A stretch of 64,000 bases of DNA from Malurus cyaneus samueli (lineage: Eukaryota > Chordata > Aves > Passeriformes > Maluridae): NCBI GenBank assembly GCA_009741485.1, contig CM019237.1, positions 46,546,982 through 46,610,981 on the forward strand, in the 5' to 3' direction. A program made the position numbers and the translations under genes. Positions within the stretch are counted from its first letter, which is position 1. The number at the start of each line of letters is the position of its first letter. The notes beneath the pieces are model-generated. The model saw only the letters and a list, made by a program, of their open reading frames with translations. It ran no database searches and was not told the DNA's origin. Of the stretch, positions 60,001 to 64,000 are shown in pieces.

Positions 60001-61522
60001 GCTCAGGTCTTCAGAGTGTTTTCAAAGGCAGAGGTCAAATGCCTTCTGCGCTGCAGTGATATGTGTCTTAAGTGCTCCATCTTTCAGGTCCTTGTGTGTG
60101 TGGAGAGAGGAAGGGACAATGAACAGAAACCCCTTGTTTAGAAGGAAATGCTTAAAAAGCAAAACAGAATAGAGTATTTTTTAGACTCAAACCATGACCC
60201 TCACTTTTCCCCTATATGTACAACAGTATATGTTAACAGATTCTATAGTGCACTTCAGTTACAAATACTAGAAAGTTTCTTTAATGCCAAGTAATTAGAG
60301 TTATTTCCTAATTTTAAAACTTGATCCTGCAGGTTTATCTCACTATGTCTTTAAATGTAAATGCAGTATTCAGACAGACCTGGAAACAGTATGTTAATAG
60401 CTCTCAAATTTCTGATTATTCAGAGTGCATATTCTGTGGTGAGGATATGGGTGGGTATAAAAATCTGCTTATTTTCTTCATGCTGGAAGTTACATACTTC
60501 TTTTCCTCTTTTAAAAGGTTATGAGTTTTAATTAAATTTCTTCCTCAAAGTTGATTTTGAGAGGCAAATATACATATATTTAATATTATATTTGTTTTAG
60601 GTGGGTTTCATTGTGTTCTGGTAGGAATAAAGCTTAAAAAAAATTGACAAATGCCCTGCATACTATTTCTATGATATAGACACTCAAAAAGTAAATGATG
60701 TGTCAAAGATGAAGAACTCAAGCAGAACATTGGAGCAAGCAGTGGGATGTGTTGAACGTAAAACACAGGACCAAGCCACGCAAACTACTTGTGAAACTCT
60801 CAGACCTAAATCAAGCCGAGATTCAGCTGACTTCCTTAACAATGAGGTATTAGGAATTGATTTTGACTTCACCTTGTTCCCTCAAAATTATGTTACAGTC
60901 ATTAATAATCATAACCGTAAGGCTGTCTGGGGGTGGGCCTGGGATATACTTGAAGATGGAAAATATGGATCGTGGGTATTATAGTATGGTTCAGCAATTT
61001 AATGCTGCTTTCTAAATAGTATTATAATGCACTGCACACTGATTCTTTTCCTTTACATCAGAGAGAGTATTATGAAGGAGTTTTCTTCTCCTTATCTTCC
61101 TCATCTCTGTACAACATGACTGCCTAGAGTTCAGAACCTTGGGTCATTTCCATTCCATTCCAGAATGGAAATGGCCCAGCTAAAACACTGGCTCTCCTCC
61201 CATTTGAGCTAATTACATCAACTGTTTCCATGTTCTACTCTCACTGACTGAGAATCAGTTGAAATTGACTCAGCCTCAGCAAACCTCCGCCCAGCTGTGA
61301 ATGGGAACATTTGGTATTTTAAAAGTTACTGCAATGGAGAAAGTTGTCAGTATGCAGGAATACTAACAGCTTTCTCTTCTAACCTAATCATTTCAGCTTA
61401 TTGAAGAAAATGAATGTCTCAAACAGGAACTAGCCAAAGCCAAAATGGCTCTTGCTGAGGTCCAAATGGAAAAAGACGCCCTGCTTCATCGCTTGAAGAA
61501 GATGAATGTTGATTATCAGTAG
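12036..61522 (+). CDS. BLTP3B: BLTP3B (UHRF1BP1L/SHIP164) bridge-like lipid transfer protein, 21 coding exons
   Basis: In the known family this is a rod-shaped protein of the VPS13/ATG2 (RBG) superfamily. It moves lipids along a hydrophobic groove and acts in early-endosome-to-Golgi vesicle traffic. Exons joined in consistent phase give about 1451 residues, against about 1464 in human. The N-terminal chorein-like segment (about residues 1-110) starts [15 protein letters not shown]. Groove-forming repeats cover about residues 110-580. A large, partly Ser/Asp/Glu-rich, probably disordered region in exon 14 follows (about 740-1077). Another conserved module lies at about 1180-1350 ([19 protein letters not shown]). 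A C-terminal coiled coil ([14 protein letters not shown]) ends at the stop at 61520-61522. The start at 12036 has a good Kozak context (ACCATGG). Intron 1 is 15.8 kb. Identity rests on near-continuous similarity to the human protein. Confidence 0.96.
14225..14276 (-). mobile_element. CR1 3'-end scrap
   Basis: GTTGGAAGGGATCTTTACGG followed by GTCATCTTGCCTATCTCCCC matches the near-terminal part of CR1 in reverse orientation. Only about 50 bp is recognisable. Confidence 0.65.
15713..15765. repeat. Imperfect tandem TATTAACTCTAA-type repeat
   Basis: Alternating ATTAACTCTAAT and ATTAACTATTAATCAAT units form a short AT-rich degenerate tandem array. Confidence 0.6.
24376..24429. repeat. 33-bp tandem duplication
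   Basis: CATAAGGTAATAGAAAGCTT begins at 24376 and recurs at 24409, a period of 33 bp. A third partial AAGGTAATAGA lies between them. Confidence 0.85.
27909..28071 (+). CDS. BLTP3B: BLTP3B coding exon 2
   Basis: 163 bp. Acceptor ATCTTTAG, donor AGG|GTGAGT. Encodes [20 protein letters not shown], then residues including [20 protein letters not shown], the chorein-like N-terminal segment. Ends in phase 0 near residue 69. Confidence 0.96.
29131..29169 (+). CDS. BLTP3B: BLTP3B coding exon 3 (39 bp)
   Basis: Encodes [13 protein letters not shown]. Acceptor CTCTTGCAG, donor TTG|GTGAGT. Phase 0 at both ends, so skipping would remove exactly 13 residues without a frameshift. Confidence 0.95.
31615..31706 (+). 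CDS. BLTP3B: BLTP3B coding exon 4
   Basis: 92 bp. Encodes [20 protein letters not shown], then [10 protein letters not shown]. The acceptor follows a T/G-rich tract (TTTTGTTTTTCAAG). Donor GAG|GTCAGT; phase 2 out. Confidence 0.95.
33182..33371 (+). CDS. BLTP3B: BLTP3B coding exon 5
   Basis: 190 bp. Encodes [20 protein letters not shown], then [20 protein letters not shown] and ending [12 protein letters not shown]. Donor GAG|GTAAAT; phase 0 out. Conserved groove-forming region. Confidence 0.96.
33721..33754. repeat. Perfect 15-bp AT-rich inverted repeat, 4-nt spacer
   Basis: TTGTTGTTATTATTA (33721-33735) and TAATAATAACAACAA (33740-33754) are exact reverse complements separated by GTAA. The sequence is built of TTG/TTA and TAA/CAA triplets and lies in BLTP3B intron 5. 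Confidence 0.9.
34955..35692 (-). mobile_element. CR1 LINE fragment in BLTP3B intron 5
   Basis: About 740 bp, antisense to the gene. The 3' terminal ATTCTATGA-type repeat is at 34955-34973 (TCATAGAATCATGGAATCAT). Then come GTTGGAAAAGACCTCCAAGA, CCTGATGTCCCAACCTTTAA and CTTGAGGCCATTTCCTCTTG, followed by part of the reverse-transcriptase region near 35620-35690. It is 5' truncated and inactive. Confidence 0.93.
36326..36466 (+). CDS. BLTP3B: BLTP3B coding exon 6
   Basis: 141 bp, phase 0 to 0. Encodes [20 protein letters not shown], then [19 protein letters not shown]. Acceptor after a long T tract; donor AGG|GTAAAT. Confidence 0.96.
37025..37195 (+). CDS. BLTP3B: BLTP3B coding exon 7
   Basis: 171 bp, phase 0 to 0. 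Encodes [20 protein letters not shown], then [20 protein letters not shown]. Acceptor TTTTACAG, donor CAG|GTATGA. Confidence 0.96.
38446..38626 (+). CDS. BLTP3B: BLTP3B coding exon 8
   Basis: 181 bp. A variable Ser/Pro/Gln-rich start ([20 protein letters not shown]) is followed by the conserved [15 protein letters not shown] and [20 protein letters not shown]. Phase 1 out. Confidence 0.95.
39979..40062 (+). CDS. BLTP3B: BLTP3B coding exon 9
   Basis: 84 bp, phase 1 to 1. Encodes [20 protein letters not shown], then YYPFHKA. Acceptor TTTTACAG, donor CAG|GTAGGA. Confidence 0.95.
40655..41090 (-). mobile_element. CR1 LINE endonuclease-region fragment in BLTP3B intron 9
   Basis: The minus strand translates to a decayed CR1 ORF2 endonuclease segment: [12 protein letters not shown], then a patch ending [12 protein letters not shown]. 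Further 5' in the element the plus strand reads CTAATGAGATCACAGCTGTG and GATGCTGCATGGGTGCAAGC, which are CR1 landmarks. Most CR1 copies keep only the 3' end, so this interior piece is a less common remnant. It lacks the CR1 3' tail and is inactive. Confidence 0.82.
42190..42372 (+). CDS. BLTP3B: BLTP3B coding exon 10
   Basis: 183 bp, phase 1 to 1. Encodes [20 protein letters not shown], then [20 protein letters not shown]. Acceptor TATCTGCAG, donor CAG|GTACTT. Followed by an intron of only 105 bp. Confidence 0.95.
42373..42477 (+). other. BLTP3B: BLTP3B intron 10, frame-preserving 105-bp intron
   Basis: Length 105 = 35 x 3, and no stop codon occurs in the exon 10 frame, so retention would insert 35 residues and continue into exon 11. 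Donor GTACTT, acceptor TTTCCTGCAG. Confidence 0.85.
42478..42596 (+). CDS. BLTP3B: BLTP3B coding exon 11
   Basis: 119 bp, phase 1 in and 0 out. A variable [20 protein letters not shown] stretch is followed by conserved [14 protein letters not shown]. Donor CAG|GTACAT. Confidence 0.95.
42597..44301 (+). other. BLTP3B: BLTP3B intron 11
   Basis: 1.7 kb AT-rich intron. The ORF at 43941-44264 has no domain resemblance and no useful splice context. No repeat recognised. Confidence 0.8.
44302..44443 (+). CDS. BLTP3B: BLTP3B coding exon 12
   Basis: 142 bp, phase 0 in and 1 out. Encodes [20 protein letters not shown], then [16 protein letters not shown]. Acceptor TTTTTACAG, donor CTA|GTAAGA. Confidence 0.96.
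44841..44965. repeat. Direct repeat copy 1 (intron 12)
   Basis: About 125 bp starting AGAAAGTCAGCATATGTGGA and ending near TTAACTAGAAAACT. It is about 95% identical, by eye, to 46242-46368. Not a family I recognise. Confidence 0.92.
45287..45480 (+). CDS. BLTP3B: BLTP3B coding exon 13
   Basis: 194 bp, phase 1 in and 0 out. Encodes [20 protein letters not shown], then [20 protein letters not shown] and ending [11 protein letters not shown]. Acceptor TCTTTTAG, donor AAG|GTATGC. It lies between the two copies of a direct repeat. Confidence 0.96.
46242..46368. repeat. Direct repeat copy 2 (intron 13)
   Basis: Starts CGAAAGTCAGCATATGTGGA. Same orientation and order as 44841-44965, with about six or seven substitutions and a 1-2 bp indel near 46335-46338. 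Confidence 0.92.
46660..46749 (+). other. Candidate alternative terminal exon of BLTP3B
   Basis: A strong acceptor (long T/C tract, then CTTACTTTCTAG) precedes 46660. In the phase delivered by exon 13 it stays open for 29 codons ([20 protein letters not shown], then nine more) to TAA at 46747-46749. Use of it would end the protein near residue 610. I know of no homologous exon in human, so this may be chance. Confidence 0.25.
47437..48926 (+). CDS. BLTP3B: BLTP3B coding exon 14 (1490 bp)
   Basis: By far the largest exon, phase 0 in and 2 out. The first third is conserved: [20 protein letters not shown], then [40 protein letters not shown] and [17 protein letters not shown]. The middle keeps [20 protein letters not shown] and [20 protein letters not shown]. 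The last third is Ser/Asp/Glu-rich, less conserved with human and probably disordered. Donor TCAAG|GTATAG. It covers about residues 582-1077. Confidence 0.97.
49028..49090 (+). mobile_element. CR1 3'-terminal scrap in BLTP3B intron 14
   Basis: AGTTGGGCTTGGTGATCGTT, then CCAACTCAGGCTCTTCTGTG and TTTCTATGTTCT, match the last 50-60 bp of a CR1 copy in plus orientation. Confidence 0.7.
49413..49588 (+). CDS. BLTP3B: BLTP3B coding exon 15
   Basis: 176 bp, phase 2 in and 1 out. Encodes [20 protein letters not shown], then [20 protein letters not shown] and an acidic end, [11 protein letters not shown]. The acceptor (ATATTTTAAAAG) is A-rich and weak-looking, but similarity and phase support it. Confidence 0.93.
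49589..50892 (+). other. BLTP3B: BLTP3B intron 15
   Basis: 1.3 kb AT-rich intron. No repeat, RNA or additional exon recognised. Confidence 0.8.
50893..51029 (+). CDS. BLTP3B: BLTP3B coding exon 16
   Basis: 137 bp, phase 1 in and 0 out. Encodes a fast-evolving segment, [20 protein letters not shown], then [19 protein letters not shown]. It aligns only loosely to human by position and by SPDxxS. The acceptor (CTATATATGGAAG) is poor in pyrimidines, so this boundary is the least certain of the acceptors. Confidence 0.85.
51728..51878 (+). CDS. BLTP3B: BLTP3B coding exon 17
   Basis: 151 bp, phase 0 in and 1 out. Encodes [20 protein letters not shown], then [20 protein letters not shown] and ending QYLCNRTV. 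Donor TTG|GTAAGA. Confidence 0.96.
52157..52366 (+). mobile_element. Internally deleted avian ERV LTR in BLTP3B intron 17
   Basis: The 5' landmark GGCTGGAATAAAATTAATTG followed by TGACTAGTATGGGACTAGG joins directly to the 3' landmark CCCTATTAAGCGGTCTTTAT. It then runs on through CTCAACCCATGAGTTTTCTG and CCCACTGGGGGTGTGAGTGA. I recognise both parts from a widespread bird ERV LTR; the several hundred bases normally between them, including promoter elements, are missing. Confidence 0.82.
52367..55619 (+). other. BLTP3B: BLTP3B intron 17, downstream part
   Basis: 3.2 kb with no family I recognise. GC content is higher near 52560-53040 and 53760-54010. The ORFs there (52597-52863, 52716-53033, 53795-54013) have no domains or conserved motifs. 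Confidence 0.75.
55623..55879 (+). CDS. BLTP3B: BLTP3B coding exon 18
   Basis: 257 bp, phase 1 in and 0 out. Encodes [20 protein letters not shown], then [40 protein letters not shown] and [10 protein letters not shown]. The acceptor is a tandem GCAGCAG; starting at 55620 instead adds one Ala. I chose 55623 because it matches human V-G-S-D. Confidence 0.95.
55880..57993 (+). other. BLTP3B: BLTP3B intron 18
   Basis: 2.1 kb AT-rich intron. No repeat or additional exon recognised. The ORF at 57207-57500 has no recognisable domain. Confidence 0.8.
57994..58102 (+). CDS. BLTP3B: BLTP3B coding exon 19
   Basis: 109 bp, phase 0 in and 1 out. Encodes [20 protein letters not shown], then [16 protein letters not shown]. 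Acceptor ATTTTCAAG, donor GAG|GTTTGT. Confidence 0.93.
58735..59685 (-). mobile_element. CR1 LINE fragment in BLTP3B intron 19
   Basis: About 950 bp, antisense. Plus-strand landmarks in order: GGTCATCTGGTCCTACTCCT near 58772, CAATGCCTTGTCCAGGCAAA near 58826, CTAGATCCAATATTCCAGAT near 59227 and CCAGTTGGTCCCCAACCTAT near 59422. CAAACCTGCAGAGGGTGCAC near 59622 is next and the last recognisable piece is the DNA for the reverse-transcriptase end at about 59650. Diverged, no intact frame. Confidence 0.88.
59716..59745 (+). mobile_element. Possible CR1 3' scrap in plus orientation
   Basis: AAGATGATCTTAATGCCCCC followed by TTCCACCTGA resembles the CR1 terminal region. Only 30 bp, so it may be chance or part of a rearranged neighbour. 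Confidence 0.35.
60680..60846 (+). CDS. BLTP3B: BLTP3B coding exon 20 (minimum extent)
   Basis: Acceptor ATGATATAG, phase 1 in. Encodes [20 protein letters not shown], then [20 protein letters not shown] and DSADFLNNE. The best consensus donor in the required phase is GAG|GTATTA at 60847. However, the frame continues into GIDFDFT, which resembles human FSFDFT, so the exon may extend, for example to 60975 (TGG|GTATTA). With the short form the protein is 1451 residues, with the long form 1494. Confidence 0.8.
61141..61177. repeat. 15-bp inverted repeat, 7-nt loop, in BLTP3B intron 20
   Basis: GGGTCATTTCCATTC (61141-61155) pairs with GAATGGAAATGGCCC (61163-61177) with one mismatch, which would be a G-U pair in RNA. 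The loop is CATTCCA. Confidence 0.85.
61397..61522 (+). CDS. BLTP3B: BLTP3B coding exon 21 (terminal)
   Basis: Acceptor CATTTCAG, phase 0. Encodes [20 protein letters not shown], then [20 protein letters not shown] and Q before TAG at 61520-61522. It has the heptad pattern of a coiled coil and closely matches the human C-terminus. Confidence 0.96.
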   Translation, partial: LIEENECLKQELAKAKMALAEVQMEKDALLHRLKKMNVDYQ

Positions 61523-62158
61523 GACAGTGTACTGTTGGTGCAAAGCATCATCATCATAACTGGTGGTGGTGGCACCTAAAATACCATCTGCAAATCACTT
61601 GAAAATGTGGGGGGTTTTTGCTTACAAAGTTTTCTCAACAAAAAAAAAAAAGGTTGAGAACCAGGTACTATGCTGAAATGATCCTTTAACATTGTAAGTT
61701 TTTTCTGCCCATTTTAAACTGAATGACTTTGGAAAAATCAGTTTATACTGTACTTTATTAATTTACTATGAAAAAATCATATCATCTACTTTTAATATTA
61801 TCAAAGGAAATGTTATTTTTGAAATGTTTTCTGAAAAGTGGATGGTTCAGCAATGAAAGAAGGTGCCTGGGTGTATAATAAGGTACATGTACCACGCCTC
61901 ACTAAAAATCTGTACCTCCCTTTTGTTAAGGTTATGTTGTTTGATTGTTACCAGAAGGTTTCTATACAAGAGGTTACATTTGCACTATGATGATACAGGC
62001 TAGATCCTCTAGAATAGTATAGCTACTGAAAATTTAAATACCAGCCCTAAACTGGCCCTAAATTCAGTGTAATTTGCCCCAAGGGGATTTTTAAGTATAA
62101 TCCTCTGGTGCTATAGAGTCCCATATATCCTTTCCGTATGCACTCCTAAACTAACACA

Positions 62159-62164
62159 ATAAAT
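62159..62164 (+). terminator. Proximal poly(A) signal of BLTP3B
   Basis: Canonical AATAAA (CACAATAAATGCTGG), about 640 bases after the stop. Use would give a short 3' UTR. Confidence 0.5.
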
Positions 62165-63386
62165 GCTGGAGAATTTAAGAGGGCATACTACAGGGCTTTC
62201 CTTCTCCTGAAGGTCCACTGTATTTGTACAGTTGATGTAATTTAAACATTCACTTTATTTTTCCTCTCTCTGTGAAGAGGATCTGGCCCTTTGTGACAGG
62301 TGAGCTTTGAGCCATTTTGCATGCATGTCTGATTTCTGCACAACTCATCAGACATGCCCAAGCATTTGGTTCAATGTGTTTAAATATGTAATGTCATTGC
62401 TTTGGAGGGGGAAAACATCCTACTGGGATTCGTTAGTTGTATATTGCTTTTTTTTGACAAAAAAAGCTGTAGAGAATCAATTACCCAATGAAATTGTGAG
62501 ATTACATGAAATGTAATTATACAGTTTAAATTATGGGTGATTTGTACAAATTGAACAATAATTTTCAGCTAGAAACTGGTACAGATGAATAAGTTAAAAA
62601 GCACAACACTGTATAATAGAGAATATAAGAGTGTGCTTCTAAACAATTCAGGAAACTGCATACAAAACCGTACATGCCTGTAAGAGATTGTCTTTGCTAA
62701 AGGTAAAACTGACTGAATAATTTAACTAGTGACCTTGAATCTGACAAATGAAAATCTTTTAATTGCTACCACAATTGTTTCAGCACCATGGGTTGTTGGA
62801 GGGAAGTTCTATTTGTAGATAAGCAAACAAATCTCAAAAAGTATTTAGTATCCTGTGGTTTGACTTTGCATATTCAGGTTGTCAAACTATTTTTAATTAA
62901 AATGGTTTTCATTAAAACTTATTGGAGAACACATAATTTGCACTGCTGAAAATAGTTATTGAAAGTGTGTAGATGTTAATCAAGAACTCTGTCGAAGAAA
63001 TGGTTCAGGCACTATTTTAAAGCCTGCCTTATGAAGCCCTACTTGAAACTCTTCTTAATGCCCATGGAATTTTTTTTTTTTATTCTGAATTGGATGGAAA
63101 AGTATACACACAATGTTTCTGTTACAGAAACGAAATATTTCTATTGTTATAGCTATTTAAGACAGCAGTATTAAATATGAGTGGTGCAATTTCACATAAA
63201 TGTAATGTCAGATTCAGGGGAGGAGTTCTCCATTGGTTTAATTCTGGTTGCTATTATTAAAGTAATTCTTATTTGGTTATCCTTGCCAAGATCTAGTAAG
63301 AATTATTCTAAAGAAAGGAATGTATAGAGTGCTTAGTAGCATGTTGCTAGAATATTACATTGAGAATTGTCTAATTTTTAAAAAGA

Positions 63387-63392
63387 AATAAA
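63387..63392 (+). terminator. Distal poly(A) signal of BLTP3B
   Basis: Canonical AATAAA (AAGAAATAAATAGC) about 1.87 kb after the stop, with GCCTGTCTTTATTACTG downstream as a possible U/GU-rich element. Confidence 0.5.
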
Positions 63393-63415
63393 TAGCAATA
63401 TCAAATGCCTGTCTT

Positions 63416-64000
63416 TATTACTGCATAGGCTAAAACCAGCTTTTTTTGAGAAAAACCAAATGCAAACCAAACCCAAAATAACAGCCAAACCAGCCCTTCT
63501 CAGCACAGTTGCTGAAATTCAGGGTATCACTTCCTAGCATTTTATTATGAACTGAATACATTTTTTCTTCATGGCCATTTTACAGTAAAAGGAGCATTAT
63601 CTGTGGATAATTCTGAGGAGATGGGTGTGATTGGTTGTGAGATGGGCAACACCAAGAGTGGTAGTACTGTGTCATTCTGGAGTGTGTTTTGCTATTGAAA
63701 GAAAATTGAGAGGGAGAGAATTTATTACTGTTTGAAAGTACAAAGTTAAACTAAGCTCTAATAGCTTACACTAAGCATAGTTATGAAAAGCATCAGAATT
63801 TTTTAAAAAAGGCTTAATTCATCCTCAGGGCTCTGCTAGTATTCATAAACTAGACAGGAAGTTTGTACTATCAGTGGAGCTTCTTGTTTTTATTCTGCAA
63901 AGAACTAAATGGAAGATAATTTTGAGAACCTCAATTTAGTTGAGAACTAGTTAAAAAATTCAAATGAGAACCTCAATTGACCTGGAGTCAATACAGAAAA
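63416..64000. other. 3' flanking sequence
   Basis: About 585 bases downstream of the inferred 3' end. It is AT-rich, with no gene or repeat recognised. It may still be 3' UTR if a later poly(A) signal is used. Confidence 0.6.

Larger units (their letters stand above)
61523..63415 (+). other. BLTP3B: BLTP3B 3' UTR (estimated)
   Basis: AT-rich sequence after the stop. It contains AATAAA at 62159-62164 and again at 63387-63392, the latter followed by a T/G-rich stretch, so two nested 3' ends are plausible. The ORF at 62307-62516 is not supported. The end coordinate is inferred from the second signal only. Confidence 0.55.

Noticed and set aside
60898..60916. Possible 18-bp micro-exon between a TTACAG acceptor and an ACC|GTAAGG donor
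   Set aside because: It would require an upstream intron of only about 52 bp, below the usual vertebrate minimum, and its motif match is weak.
1..64000. tRNA, rRNA, snoRNA, microRNA clusters, CRISPR or bacterial-type features
   Set aside because: Scanned by eye without finding cloverleaf boxes, paired C/D or H/ACA boxes with good stems, or regularly spaced repeats. Small RNAs could still be missed without a covariance-model search.

Overview
The window is vertebrate nuclear DNA, almost certainly from a bird. It is AT-rich with two CpG islands, and its genes are split by introns. The recognisable mobile DNA is CR1 LINE fragments plus avian-type ERV LTRs. There are no bacterial operons, CRISPR arrays or tRNA/rRNA genes. 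The mix of CR1 and LTR types suggests a neoavian (perhaps passerine) genome rather than chicken, but species cannot be fixed from this alone.

Two genes lie head to head. ACTR6 (actin-related protein 6, the SRCAP/H2A.Z chromatin-remodelling subunit) runs leftward from 5349. Its first seven coding exons (about residues 1-224) are present and the rest lies beyond position 1. BLTP3B (formerly UHRF1BP1L / SHIP164), a bridge-like lipid transfer protein of the VPS13/ATG2 superfamily, runs rightward from 12036 to its stop at 61522. I place 21 coding exons by splice sites, reading phase and similarity to the human protein. Phases agree throughout and give a protein of about 1451 residues, or about 1494 with a longer exon 20. 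The 3' UTR continues to about 63.4 kb.

Layout: 1-5800 ACTR6 with its CpG-island promoter; 5800-11650 intergenic, with two antisense CR1 copies and a probable solo LTR; 11650-12700 BLTP3B CpG-island promoter and exon 1; 12.08-27.9 kb a very large first intron; 27.9-61.5 kb the remaining exons, including a 1490-bp exon 14; 61.5-64 kb 3' UTR and flank. The two proteins have unrelated roles, one in nuclear chromatin remodelling and one in endosomal lipid transport. Their divergent arrangement matches, from memory, the order around the human genes on chromosome 12q23.

I did not find a wholly new biological system. The best leads are: a frame-preserving 105-bp intron; a candidate alternative terminal exon; a roughly 125-bp direct repeat bracketing exon 13; an ambiguous exon-20 donor; a NAGNAG acceptor; an LTR with promoter and poly(A) signals between the two gene promoters; and several inverted repeats.
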